This document shows positions 24,164 to 36,741 of a stretch of DNA of 64,000 nucleotides, piece by piece. Location: NCBI GenBank assembly GCA_002221725.1, contig NJFT01000033.1, positions 186,001-250,000 on the forward strand, written 5' to 3'. Numbering within the stretch: the stretch's first letter is position 1; each line of letters opens with the position of its first letter. A program made the translations under genes and the position numbers. Below the pieces are notes generated by a model. The model saw nothing but the letters and a program-made list of their open reading frames with translations. It ran no database searches and was not told where the DNA came from. The DNA is from Scedosporium boydii (Eukaryota > Ascomycota > Sordariomycetes > Microascales > Microascaceae).

Positions 24164-25225
24164 ATGTCAGGACAACGTTTAATATCATCGTACTTTAAAA
24201 GACCCTCAGGATCCAACAGTCCCCCAAGAAATATCCCCCCAAGGGCCAACATGTCCAACCCAGGACCTTCCTCCTCGCAGTCCCCCTCCACATCTTCACC
24301 ACAAAGCCAAAACAGACCGCGCAATGCCCGCCGAGAAGCCCTCGCCGCCACAGCAGCAGAAACACGCACCCTCCTCCCGACAATTCTCTCCAAACTCCCC
24401 AACATCCAGGCTTCCAAATCTGAAAGCTTCCACCTCGATGACTTCCCTCCCTTGAAAGCAGCCTCCTGCCCGGCCTACAATCCCTCCAATGGCCACAAGA
24501 CGAGCATTCGCGTCGTCGACGGCGACTCGTGGAACGTAGCCATCGAACTCGCGGGGGAATACGCCTCTAAGCCCGCAGGCAACGGCATAGCCATGGCGGA
24601 CCGCGTAGCAGTCCTCAACATGGCATCCCACGCGCGGCCGGGAGGTGGGTGGCTACGCGGAGCCATGGCGCAAGAGGAAGCCCTATGTTATCGGAGCTCG
24701 CTATATCTGAGCTTGCACAAGCGGTACTATCCCTTTCGCCATCTCACGGGCGTGTATTCTCCCGACGTCGTCGTCATTCGGGGTGATTACGCCAACGGCC
24801 ACAAGCTGTACCTGGCAGACCCAGGTGTCAAGGAGGAGGATTTACCCGTCTTCAGCGTCCTCAGCGTGGCGGCCATCTGTAGGCCCGAGACGAAACGAGT
24901 GGTGATTGCAGGCCAGGGCCAGGCAAAGGCGATGACGGAGGAGGTGTTTGCCAAGGAGTCGGACAAGAAGTTGACGAAAGACAAGATGAGGTTATGTTTG
25001 CGCATGGCGGCCGCGAGGGGCCATTCTCTGCTCGTGCTCGGGGCCTTGGGATGTGGCGCGTTTAGGAATCCGCCGCGGGAGGTGGCGAGGCTTTGGGCTG
25101 AGGTGCTGGGGGAGGCGGAGTTTGCGGGCGGGTGGTGGAGGGAGATTGTGTTTGCTGTGTTGGATACGAGGAGGGAGGGGAATTTGGAGGTGTTTGAGGA
25201 GGTTTTAGAGGGTCTAGAGGTTTGA
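24164..25225 (+). CDS. Bacterial-type poly(ADP-ribose) glycohydrolase (PARG), macrodomain fold, 353 aa
   Basis: Intronless. The core matches the microbial-type PARG family (TIGR02452/DUF2263): RVAVLNMASHARPGGG leads into the signature GGG (160-162), seven residues, then QEE (170-172), followed by ALCYRSSLY. The second catalytic-domain block includes LVLGALGCGAFRNPP near residue 290. Family knowledge: PARG removes poly(ADP-ribose) chains from proteins after DNA-damage signalling, and the two Glu of the signature are catalytic. Residues 1-60 are disordered and Ser/Pro/Gln-rich. The very start, MSGQRLISSYFKRP, holds QRLISSYF, a complete PCNA-interacting (PIP-box) pattern. An internal Met (30) would remove it; 24164 is the first ATG of the frame and I keep it. 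Confidence 0.9.
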   Translation: MSGQRLISSYFKRPSGSNSPPRNIPPRANMSNPGPSSSQSPSTSSPQSQNRPRNARREALAATAAETRTLLPTILSKLPNIQASKSESFHLDDFPPLKAASCPAYNPSNGHKTSIRVVDGDSWNVAIELAGEYASKPAGNGIAMADRVAVLNMASHARPGGGWLRGAMAQEEALCYRSSLYLSLHKRYYPFRHLTGVYSPDVVVIRGDYANGHKLYLADPGVKEEDLPVFSVLSVAAICRPETKRVVIAGQGQAKAMTEEVFAKESDKKLTKDKMRLCLRMAAARGHSLLVLGALGCGAFRNPPREVARLWAEVLGEAEFAGGWWREIVFAVLDTRREGNLEVFEEVLEGLEV

Positions 25226-26895
25226 TGCTTGAGAGTTGGGATGTTGATGTTGATGATGGCGGTTTTATGGCTTGTTTCTCTCTCTATTTTCCTTTTTTGC
25301 CTTTCTTTTTCTTCTTTGTCTTTATTTTCCCCCTTTCTTTTTTCGACTATTTCTTTCTTAAGGATATGTCCACGGATGCATTGTGTGTGCTACGTTACCG
25401 TTGATGGCGGGAAGAGGCAGCTCTTGTTTGATGTTCCGTTGTCCACCGCCGGTTCATGGTTCCTCGTTCCTCGGTCCAGTCTCTAGCGTTGACTCCACGT
25501 ATATTTCGATTCATGATTTACGACTCTTTGACTTGTCCCTCCCGTCTTAAGTCCTCCTTGCCTGTTCTCTTCATCGGCACTGCTTAAACATTACAGCTGT
25601 GTGCTTAAAAACCAAATCCTGATATTGATCATGAGCTGCGTCTGACCTCCCTCGGCTTGAGATCTCGGGAATGGCATGCATGCGACCGATGATCGGATTG
25701 TAGCACAACCTCCCCCGCCCGGAGCAAGTTTCCGGGTGTGGTAGCCGGATTCTGTCAAGCTTGTCTGCTTGTCTCGTGTGAATCACACAGTTGACATTCA
25801 CCCCAGACTGCAATGCAAGCCACAGCCTGTCCGAGTTCGTTCCGCGCTTGCTCTTGGGGTCGCCTAGCGTCGGCTCCCTATCATGAACAGGGGAACAAAC
25901 ATCAATGACAAGCTTGACAAGCTTTGCCGAGTCACGACTCGCTGCGGGGAATACGAACGAAGCCTTTTGCTCTCGAGAGACGGGATGCTCCTCTACCCAA
26001 GAATACGGGCCTGGCTGGTCAGATCCATCCTCTGCCGCACTCTCCTCGCACCGCGCCCAAGCAAGATTAAGATTCCTTCTCGCTCTTCTCATCTCAGATT
26101 GCCTCAACTCCCTCCACCTCCACCTCCACCTCCCGCCCAATGTAACCTCCCCCACCGCCCAACTCCCGCCGCCCAGTCAAAACCTCCCATCAAAGGCAAA
26201 CTTGAACAAGGAAGCATCCCGTCCCCAAACTGCCACCCCAATGCAGCTAATCCAACTCTAGCTAGGCCCATTCGATCTCCGAGCGCGAAAGTCGCGAGCC
26301 ACCAACGACAAGCTAAAGGTAACGGGCATCACGATGCATGCTACCACATGCCAGCCGAAAAAGCTTTTCCCCTCTTCTGGGACAAGGAGAGAGAGAGTGT
26401 GTGTGTGTGTCTACGCAGAAAGAGCCACTCTATTTCCTGATCGTACTTCGCACAAGCCGCGTCCGGACTCTGGACAAGATCAATAAGCGAATTGATTGAT
26501 TGCAAATCAAAAACGACTGCCGTGCGCGATGCCAACATGTCGTCTTCCGCGATTTCGGATACCGGCCGGTAAACCTGTGCACCAAACCTCCGGGATACAT
26601 TCCGTGCTTGGCTTTTCCAACCAATCTTTTTTCTGATCTCTTCTTTTTTTTCCTCTCTCCTTTTTTATTTGATAAATTTGACTTTTAATATATATAATTT
26701 ACTTCTCGTGAATGATCCCACGTTAATTGACGTTTGCTTTCGCTTAACATTATCGTCATTGCACCATCAGACTTTGATCTTCTTGCGCTTCATCTCATAC
26801 CTCTTTGCTATTCTCTTCTCCTTCTCAGACAACCCATCTACTTCGTAATGAACGTATGAAGAAACAGGGCGGAATATCTTAAGACAATACACACC
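25226..26895. other. Intergenic region upstream of the MFS transporter
   Basis: The T-rich first part is likely the PARG 3' UTR. A GA/GT repeat lies near 26389-26410, and a TACTTCGTA copy (26839-26847) lies 49 bases before the transporter start. The 194-codon minus frame at 25571-26155 shows no recognisable feature. Confidence 0.55.
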
Positions 26896-28977
26896 ATGTC
26901 CGCCGATCCAGAAAAGCCAGACTCTACACCTGTAAGAGAAAAAGAAGGAGGAGAGCCGACAATACAACAACATCCATCTTCTTCTCCTCCCAACTCCGAT
27001 CCCAAATCTCTCCCGAAATCAGCCTCACAACACCACCCAGAGGAAACCCAACATGCGGCCCAAGAAGAAGCCTTCACCGACGACGAAGACGGCTCCTCCG
27101 TCGAGGAATGGCCCAAGATTCCCTTCTCCAAAGCCCGCTGTATCGCCATTGTAGCCACCACCACCGGCGCCAGCTTCATGAATGTAAGGACCATCCCTTC
27201 TCCATTCTCCCCCTTTCCCTCGATTAACACCAAAATCCTCTCAACGCAGACCTTCTCCATCCAATCCACAGTCATCATCCTCCCCGTCATAGGCCGCGAC
27301 CTCAACATCCCCTCCAGCCGCCTGCAATGGATCGTGTCGGCCTACGCCCTCGCCTTCGGCTGCTTCCTCCTCCTGTGGGGTCGCATTGCCGACATTTACG
27401 GGAAGCGCATCATTTTTGCTTCGGGGACGGTGTGGGTTGCTGTTATTAGTGCGATTAATCCGTTTTTGAGGAATGAGATTGCTTTCTCGCTGTTTCGCGG
27501 GTTGCACGGTCTGGTGAGTTCCTCTAGAGAGCGTGAGAGAGAGAGAGAGGATGTAATACTCACAAGCCGCCATCTTCCCAGGGAGCCGCTGCCAACGTTC
27601 CTACGGCCATTGGCATCCTCGGAACGTTATTCCCGCCCGGCAAGGCTAAGAACTACGCCTTTAGCTCATACGGTATGTTAGAGACGGATTCTCACCTCAC
27701 TCCATCTTCTAACACTTTCCGCCTCCTACACAGCCGCCGGTGCCCCCCTCGGCGCCGTCTTCGGGAACCTCGTCGCCGGCTTCATCGCCGAATACACCAC
27801 CTGGAAATGGGTATTCGCAGTAATGGCCATCGTCTCCGCCATCATAGCCGTCATAAGCCTCTTCGTCATCCCCCCTCCCACTCCCGCCCAACCACCATCG
27901 ACCATCACCGACGACAACCCCGCCGTCACCACGACTACTTCCCCCGCAAAACCCTCCCTCGCCTCCGTCGACTGGATAGGCGGCGTCCTCGTAACAGTCG
28001 GCATCCTCGTCCTCCTCTTCGCCCTAACAGAAGGCAACGTAGTAGGCTGGTCCACCCCCTGGATCCCCACCCTCATCGTCGTCTCCCTCCTCATCATCGC
28101 CGCCTTCGTCACCTGGCAATGGTACCTCGAGACACGCACCTCCCGCCCGCCCCTGATGAAAGTCTCCATCTTCAAAAACGCCCAGTTCTCCGCCGCCCTC
28201 GTCATCATGGGCCTCTTCTTCTCCTCCTTTAACAACTTCCTCATCTACGCTACTTTCTACTTTCAGGATTACCAGGGGCTCTCCACGCTGCAGACGACGC
28301 TCCGGTTTCTCCCTACAGGGATCGCGGGCGCTATCGTTGCCGCCATCGTCGCGCCGCTGTTGTCGCGCATCCCGACGCAGTACTTACTCCTCTTCGGAAA
28401 CCTCGCCGTCTCCCTCGCCTCCCTCCTCTTCGCCGTCCCAATCGACCCCAGGACGACGTACTTCGCCTACGGCCTCCCAGCCATGGTCCTCTCCGTTATC
28501 GGCGCCGACACAACCTGGCCCTGCCTTACCCTCTTCACCTCCCACTGCCTATCCCCGCAGGACCAGGCCCTCGGCGGCGCCCTCATCAACGCCGTCGGCC
28601 AGGTCGGTCGCTCCATCGGCCTCGCTATCTCCACGACCGTCCAGACCGCCGTCATGGCCCGCGAGCGACACGTCCCTGTTCAGAAGGTCGGCGAGGTCAA
28701 GCCTTGGGATGAGCCGTCGCTTTTGGGTCTGCGAGCGGCGAATTGGACGACGTTTGCGTTGGGGATGTGTTCGCTTTTGGTCGTTGCTGTGGCGTTTAGG
28801 GGCACGGGCATCGTTGGCAAGGTGGATGCGCCCGCGTCGGGGGGTATGACGAGGAGGAATAGAAGGGATGGCGGTGGGGATGCTACTTCGCCAACATCGG
28901 GCGAGAGTGCTGCCGCTGCGAGTGGGAATGGCGAAGGAGGAGATGGAACGGAATCGAAGGAGGTGAGGAGGAATTAA
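26896..28977 (+). CDS. MFS transporter, DHA2 (14-helix drug:H+ antiporter) type, 628 aa
   Basis: Four exons: 26896-27183, 27250-27513, 27582-27672 and 27734-28977. Introns have GTAAGG, GTGAGT and GTATGT donors, and the joined frame is intact. A hydrophilic acidic N-terminus of about 80 residues precedes the first helix. Motif A reads GRIADIYGKR after TM2, and WKWVF follows the central helices, both typical of DHA2 proteins. Twelve to fourteen hydrophobic segments can be read, ending about 50 residues before a Gly/Ser/Arg-rich tail. Family knowledge: DHA2 members export drugs, toxins or amino acids across the plasma or vacuolar membrane. No biosynthetic cluster surrounds it, so the substrate cannot be inferred. 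Confidence 0.93.
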
Positions 28978-29507
28978 GTGTCTGATTTGAGCCGCATTTG
29001 GAGCTGTGCTTTTCTGTTTACTTGCCATCGGAAGCTTGCTTTTTTAGACCTTTCAGCATCTTGGATACCATCGATAGGTAAATTAACCCATGAACCACCA
29101 GACATGGAATGCAGATCATGGCTTGTTCTTCTCACCGTGCTATGCACGACATCCTCCTGCAAGGGAACTTGATCTTCTTGTAATACTGCAATTCTTGTCC
29201 ATCTGCTAGCACGGCACTCTGCACATAAAAGAGCTCTCGTTTAATACGATGCGATGGCACTGACACCACCATGGTAGACATTATATTGCCCTATATCTAT
29301 TCATTTATGTAATGGTCCCGACAAAAGAAACCGAAAAGGATGGGTATCAGGTATCAAACACTCGAACACCAGTAGCCTGTATCTATATGCCACGAAACAG
29401 AAAGAAATAGGAGAAAAGAAGGAAACAGGCGGGAAGAGGAAATGATCTCAAAAATCCCAACCAATGCTTAATCCGCACATGCAACATCCCACTCCCACTC
29501 TCACATC
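28978..29507. other. Intergenic region between convergent genes
   Basis: This lies between the stop codons of the transporter and the flippase and is likely shared 3' UTR sequence. No gene or repeat is seen. Confidence 0.55.
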
Positions 29508-32500
29508 TTACGCCTCCTCAGCCTCTGGATCCTCCTCGTCACCGCCAGCAGCAAGTCTCTGCAACCTCTCCCATATTACCGGGTCCTTCTCCATCTCCTG
29601 CCACACCTCCACCTCCAACTCTCCGTTCGACCTCGCCTTCCACGGCGGCCACCTGTACACGCCCACACCGATCAGCGTCCGCTTGATCAGCTTTCGAGTG
29701 AAATCTATCAGTCCCAATATAGCTAGCACGCCAAACAAAGTCGCCCACCACAAAAGATCGGGTCCGAAAGTTTGCATAAAACCGTCGTGTACGGCGTAGA
29801 TGGATGGCGTGGGTTCGTAGGAACCGGCTAGAAATGCCTGCCAGGCCCACCACCCGATAGTCGTCAGGAAGAAGCAGAACATGATGATGCCAGTCTTGTA
29901 ATGCGTCTCAAATATGCTGCACACAGCCATTAGTTAGTCTTCCAATAATCATCATCATGACCGACTTTTTGTAGAAAAACTCATCACTCACAATAGCTTC
30001 CAGTTAATCCAAAGCACACCGACGGTAAAGGACAGGTTACCTAGAGCGAACAAACCCTGGTCACTCAGCCTAGCTTTCCACCCGTAGCCGGCCCATACGC
30101 CGAACCAGGCCAGAACGCCGTCTGTAGCACCAATGATCATCCATGCGATGTACTTCCACATGTTGAGCCCCATATTCTTTTGCCCGTACAAGTAGAGTTC
30201 CGGAACCGCTAGCAGAGTCTCGGCGCGGAGATCCTGCTCCCAAATGCCCATGCAGATGACGCACAAACTTGTAAAGAGCGTGTTGAAGACGGTTAAACTG
30301 GCAAACTCGTAAAGCGAGGTCCCCGTATAGCCATTATACCGCTGGTAGAGCGCAGTGGGCAGATAGAAGAACATCTCCTTCCAAAAGGTCGCGAGGATAA
30401 ATTTGGCCGTTCGCACATAGTTCCATCGCCCATGGACAAACAACAGTCTCTGGAGGAACCGGAATTGAGCAATCGAGTAGTCGGCTACACGTGCTGCTTG
30501 GAGGCCCTCCTTGCCCGATATGCCTACACCGACGTGACTAGCTTGAATCATGGCCAGATCGTTCGCACCATCGCCAATCGCGAGAGTAAGACCTCGGTGG
30601 GCTCCCTTCATTTTTCGCAGCCGCGACCGAACCGTCCTGACAAGGAGCGCCTTTTGGGCGGGGGACGCTCGGCAGCAAATGACGGAGTCAACTAAGGGCA
30701 TGATGGCATAAAACTGTGCCGAGAGGTCGTCGGACTGCTCGATGATGCCAAGCGTGTGACCGTCGACCACGACCACGCTATGAATAGACTCTGCCTGGAC
30801 GTCCTCCATGATATTGAGCAACTGCGAATCGAGGGACCCCTTGGTAGAATCCAACACATACAAGTCAGACCCCGCTTGAACGATCCGAGCCGAGTGCGCA
30901 ATGTTGATGGCTGTCTCCCGCTTATCTCCTGTTAGCATCCATATCTTGATGTTTGCTCGTCGTAGCCGATCAATCGTATCCGGTACACCCTCTTGAAGCT
31001 TATCTTCGATAGCCGAGGCCCCGACCAAGTCAAACGTTTGCTCAATCATTTCCGCCGCAGCTTCGATGCGCTCTTGCCTGTCGACTAAGCTCGTTGTGGC
31101 GTCTTCGTAAATCTTCTTCCATCCCGCGTACTCCGCTTCCGGTACGAATCGCTGCGCAAAGACTAGAGTCCTCAGCCCCTCCGCAGCAAATTCGTCCAAA
31201 TGCTTAAAGCATCGACTAAATACAGTTGGGTCGTCATGAATATAAGGATCGTCGAGGAACGAGAACTTGTCCATTTCATCTGGCTCTCCCATTCCTTTGC
31301 CTGGAGGCTGAAGATGGGTAAGTTTCGAGACATCAAGAGACCGATCGCGAGTGGTAAGCGACGGGCGGGGCTTTTCATCACGCAGTGGCCTCGAACTTGC
31401 TGCTGCATCAAAGGATCTGCTCCTAGCGGTACTAGCCTGTCGTAATAGGCTACTACTCCCTTCACGCATGGGTGGGCCACCAAATCTCGTAGTCAGACTT
31501 GGGCGACCACCGATGCTCGGCCGAGATTCGTGCAAACTCTTTCGTAACATCTCATGCTCCAGATCTGCGCTCTTTCTCACCTCAGAAGCCTTCTGCTTCG
31601 CCAGTGGTGCCATCCTAAGGCGTGGCAGTATGACCGAATCGGCACCTTTGCAAATGACTGATATGCGACCATCTGGATACCGCATAACGACAGACATGCG
31701 CTTCCGCTTACTGCTAAATTCGATGACATCAAGGATTTCGAAGGTTTGTAATCTAGCCGAGTCGTTGTCGTCGGTCGCAATGCGGAGAGTAATCTGCTGC
31801 GGAGACCTCTTCACTACCGTATATCCTAGCTCCTGAGCAGCCCTTACGAGGGCAATCTCGTCCGGAGATGACGCCTGGTATTCGAGAACTCCATCTCGCA
31901 CCTCAGGAAGGCAAGTATGGCACAGGGCCATCGCTAAAATGTACTGCTTCGCCTTCCGGGCAAACAGCGAGTTGGGGCGATGTCGGATATACTCCATTAG
32001 GTCGGAAGTCGTCACATCGGGCTGGGCATGGTCAGGGCGTCCAGTTGACCGCCACTGAGAAGATGATCTCCTCTGTGTCATGGACGCTCTCGGAGTGATA
32101 GTCGTTGTTGCTACTGTTTCAAGAGCCTCCGAAGAGTCGGGCGTCTCGATGGCCGGCGGCGGCGGTACTCTTATCGCTGGGATGCTTGCCTTGAAAAACG
32201 GAGGCTTTTCCGAACTAATCTGAGAGTCGTCATCAGAGTCAACTGTGTCAGCGATTGTGTCCTGGTCTAGATCAGTCTCGTGGAGCCAAGCCGTTCCTGC
32301 AATACTGAGTTTTCGAAACTTCATAACATTGTCGGTAAGGGTACCGGTCTTGTCGGAGAATATGTAGCCGACTTGGCCCAAGTTTTCTAGAATGGTGTTC
32401 GTATTGCACTTTGCAGGAGTGTCTGAAGCAGCATCGTACATGTTGATGTCAGAGTTCAGCATGATGAGTTGGCCGATTTTGACAATTTCCAGGCTAACGT

Positions 32501-33888
32501 AGAGGGCGAGAGGAACAACATTGTTAAACTGAATAATGTAGGCAATGAGGATTTCGTGGAACGCTACTTTCGCGTCATCGAGGTACCAGCTTTTGGCCTC
32601 GACAGACTTTTGCCAGGCAACATAGCCCATAGAGCATCCGACGGAGAGGACGACGACGTAGATGGCGAGAGTGATGACGATCCTGTTCACTATGAGCTCA
32701 AGCGCTGGCCGTTTAGCCTTTGGGTGCTGGTTCGCATTCATACCTGACTGCAAGGTTAGCGCAATGGAGATCCGGTGGCACCAAAACTACCTAGAGGTGG
32801 GGATGGTGTCAACACGAGAGTGACTTACGAATTTTGCACTCCTCACCAGTATTGACGACTAGGCCAATCAGGCTCGGCGTGTTTCTCACAATGCTGCCGC
32901 GATATATCACCTCGTTGAGCGTCAGAGGTAGGGTCTTCTCGCCGACAGTGACCTTGCCGTTAAAACTGTACAGGTCAGGATTAGGGTCCTCCGTGATAAC
33001 GTGGGCGCGGCAAGATCGGATCCCCTCAATCGTTCCACAATCCTTGATTGCTGCTGATACCTGTTTAGTCTTTAGGTTCGTCTCCCCATCCAGGGCCATC
33101 GTCTCGATATATGCTAAATCATCTTCGCCATCACTGTGTAAGAGCACGATGTCGGCGGGGACAGGCTCGTCTCGGACGAGCTTCACCACATCTCCAACTT
33201 TGATATCGCACCACTTCGTCGAAACCCATCTAAGACCATCGTGCTCTTCGTCAAACTCCCGGAGCGGTTCTCGGACCTTCTTATAATGGAATGGGATGCG
33301 GCTCTGCTTCCTCTTTGTGACTACAACATGGGGCCGAGCTTTGGATGCGTCCTTCAAAACTATGGCGGCATTCGCGTTTTCGACATTATCGAGACGGTGG
33401 CGCTTGAAGTCATCGTATCCTTCTTTGGCGACGGTAAGGAGAACAAAGAACATGAGCGGTAGGATGGTGGTAAAGTTTCCCGTCGTACTTAGACCCGGAA
33501 TTGTCTGCGGCACACCAACACATAGAAAGTAAAAGTTACCAATGCGGCTGAACTGGAAAATCACTTGCTTCGGAAAGAAATCGTAGATGGTGTATCGCGA
33601 GGTTCGAATAGAGTTGTCAATGTATGATCGTCCGCGGCGGTTGTCGGTTAGCGGCTGCTCGCGGCCGGGTTCGAGGGGGATGTGACGACCATCTTTCGAG
33701 GCTGGTAGAGGCTTTTCGCGGAGGATAAATTCGAGAAAGACTCTCTTGTAAACTTTGTGCAATCCGCTCTGGATTGTCTGGCTTAACGACGTGGCTCTCG
33801 ACATGCGCTGGCTGGCTCTGGTGTGAGCTGCGGTGATCGGCGCTCCGGTAGCGTCGGGGCCGCCTGGTTCTACTTCTTCAACCATCAT
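29508..33888 (-). CDS. P4-type phospholipid-translocating ATPase (flippase), DNF3-like, 1406 aa
   Basis: Three exons: 33888-32829, 32743-29992 and 29916-29508. The first junction rebuilds the P4-typical CKIRMNANQHPKAKRPALE. Diagnostic motifs are LDGETNLKTK (actuator domain), IFSDKTGTLTDN with the phosphorylated Asp at about 484, and GDGANDLAMIQASHVGVGI. About ten membrane segments are visible. The N-terminus is short and includes SIRTSRYTIYDFFPKQVIFQ. The P-to-N region contains a long Ser/Arg-rich insert, roughly residues 515-580 and 720-800. These features resemble yeast Dnf3 rather than Dnf1/2. Family knowledge: P4 ATPases flip aminophospholipids to the cytosolic leaflet in Golgi and endosomal membranes, usually with a CDC50-family partner, which is not encoded here. 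It diverges from the VPS9 gene. Confidence 0.93.
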
Positions 33889-36741
33889 GGCTTACACGAT
33901 AACGAGTGAAGCAGCATGCTCCAAACGAACGGGGTAGAGCGAGCGACTGGGGTAAAGACTATAAAACGATCGAAAAGGACAAAGTAGTGAAAATCCGACT
34001 ATTCCGGCATTTCCGTAGAAGTGACCGGGGTGCTTTGCGGATAAAAGCCGAATCACGATACTGGCATGAAGCTGGGGCAAGGTTGGATGAAACAGGCGAT
34101 ATGGCCTCGGATACGGATTTCACCGACTTTGCGACTCCAGCGACGGACGCAACACGAGATCCTGAATCGTCATGAGAGAGAAGAAGTCGAGGGTGGAAGG
34201 AGCGGGTGGAGAAATCAGAGGTGGAGAGAAGTCGCGGCTCAAACTTGGACTTGGAAATGGTCCAAGTGGGACAGACAAAAAGGGAAATCGCCAAGGCGCT
34301 AATCGCACCAAGACTGAGAGACAGATGCACTTTCCCTTGTTAAAGCGAAGGTCTGGGAGAGAAGGTGCGAGAGAGCGAAAGAGAAAACATCGATGCAAGG
34401 GCAGGCGCGAGTCACTGATCAATATAAACTAGCAGCAGTGCATAAGTTTAGAATAAAATCTGACCAGTCACGTCAATGTCGTCACCACGGGAAGCGCTTG
34501 GTGATCAGCTCGATCTTGGGCAGGGAAGGTGCGTTCTGCAACCATCAAATCATGGACAACGTCGAATTCATCCGGAACGCCGGGCTCCCAGGAAGCAGGG
34601 TTCCGAACTGACAATCAGTAATAATGCAACTTCGTACAGGCGAACAGCCATCAGCGGTGAGTTTGCACCACTGGAGTGCAACGGACGCCGTCAATTTGAT
34701 TGAAGAGTAATCTTACACACTGGTAAAATACTTGGTCTGTCTGGCCCCACACCATCAATTATCAATCTCACCACTGATCAAAATGGCAGCAGACCTTGAC
34801 CTGTTCTCTCCACAAATCTCCACTAATGAAGTGGCAATGTGGTAGATGTGCCGATTTCATAGGGATGGTCTCTTTAAATAATCCGATCACTGAACAAGCA
34901 ACCATAATACGGGCAAGGAATAAGGTTGAGAACCTCGGGTGCGTCGCAGACATCCTCAACCTGAAGGATTTCTACTCATCTCCTCGTCCTCCGTTAGCTC
35001 CAGGTCCATCCAAGCCTAGTGAAACAGCGGAGCCCGGCTTTCGTGTTCGTTTCTGGGAAATAATCTTTAATAATAAGAATAACATTAATATCCCCAATCC
35101 GTTTCCGATGCACGCCAGACTGCGACGTGTGCCGAGGTAGCGTCCGAATCTTCATTGAAGCTATCATTTAATACCTCATCCCAAGAGAGAAGAAGTCTAC
35201 CACGGGAAGCAGGTTGAACCTGGTCATTTGGCCTCCTGTTGCTGCAAGTGCAGACAAAAAAGAAACCGCCTTCACACCCATCACAAGACGTCATCGTCCC
35301 GGATCAGCTCTGAGGCTAAGAACCGCCCACGTGGGGTCCAGGCGGTTCATTTATAGTTAGTGCATCTCCGACAGCCCGTCCCGATCGGAGTGTTTGAGCT
35401 TGAGGCACAGCAAGCGGAGACGGTTTACTCTTGCAGAGATTACTTACTGATGCAGCGAGGAGAGATTTGGACCCAACAGCTCAGGAAGCTCTCCGGGGTT
35501 GTTTGAAGTAGGAATCCTGATTCTCACGCCATCCGGGGTACGCTAAGCGCCATGTCTGTCCTTTCGAGACAAAGGATGGAGCTCAAGAGAGAGGCCATCG
35601 GGATAAGGGAAAAGATAACAAAAAAAAAGGAAAGGCAAACGAGAAGAGAAGAAAATAAAGAAAGGGACGAGAGAGAAATAAATAGACAAGGCCGCAAAGC
35701 TTCGAAATATCCACCCCAGGACATAGGACCCTGCAACTTCGCACACACTTTACCCTCCTTCGTGTGCCCACGAGATGTCCACACGAAAGGACGTTGACGC
35801 CAATTGCCGTTCGGCAGAACTAACTGAACCGCTTACAATCCATCCGTTGCCACTGGCTCTAGGATATGCCGGCGTCAGTCTAAGCCTCTCCTCTGAAACT
35901 AAGGCGAGGCAAGAGTGGCTTGTCCCCAGATACCGGGAGATCCTTTCCCAAGTCGAGGTTTACTCGCTCATCAATGTATCAGGCCTTATGATTGAGAACA
36001 GTCAGGCTTTTGGCTTGTTGGTGATGTTTCTGGATTCCATCCAGGAGATAAAATGGGGCATCTAATTTCACTTTCCTGTTCTGAGGCAACGAGAAACCGG
36101 CAACAGAGACAGTGCTCAACAAGAATTAAGAACACCGTAAAATACATGCAGCTTTTAAGCTTCCCCCCGCAGTGATTTTGTATACCTACTGTGTTGTACT
36201 CATCAGACACTGTGGCCTCCTTGCCAGGATTTTGTTTGGTTTGGCGGGGTCACGGGCTCAACACCAGTTCACTATTGCCCCAAGAACATCGAACACTCGC
36301 AACAAACATCCGTCGTCCTGCTTCCTCTCCGCCCCGAAGCTGCGAGCCCTCCCTTTCTCTCGAAACTCGCCCGTCCTCTTTCTATCACTTATTCGGGCCC
36401 ATTCCAACCTGGGGCTCTCGTCGATTCTGCGGGATCCAGCTCTCTGTCCTGCCTCCTCACCCCCACAAATTCGAGGTTACTGCCTAGAGGCTCCCTCCAA
36501 GGACGCTCTCTCTTGCGGCGAGCAAGTGTCTCAGAGCCCCGGAAAACGAAACCCGCTGTCAATAGCAATATATTTACATTTTTTTCCACTCCATACTTAG
36601 CGTTCGTTATTGTTGTCGCCTGTAGATTTTGCTGTTGCATTTACACATACGCGTTGCATGTCTCCGCCCGAGTCCTCGAGCCTTCCTCCCAACAATTCTT
36701 CTGCCAACAACCACAATGATCTAGCCCGACTTCCGGCCAAG
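33889..36741. other. Divergent intergenic region between flippase and VPS9 genes
   Basis: 2.85 kb with no convincing gene. It holds ACTTCGTA at 34629-34636 and A-rich purine tracts near 35610-35660. A 96-codon frame (35775-36065 plus) opens at a plausible ATG but has no recognisable domain. An in-frame ATG at 36658 could extend the VPS9 protein. Confidence 0.5.

Noticed and set aside
25571..26155. A 194-codon minus-strand frame between PARG and the transporter
   Set aside because: The translation is uneven, with a Trp/Arg repeat made by a CCACCT-like simple sequence on the plus strand, and has no recognisable domain.
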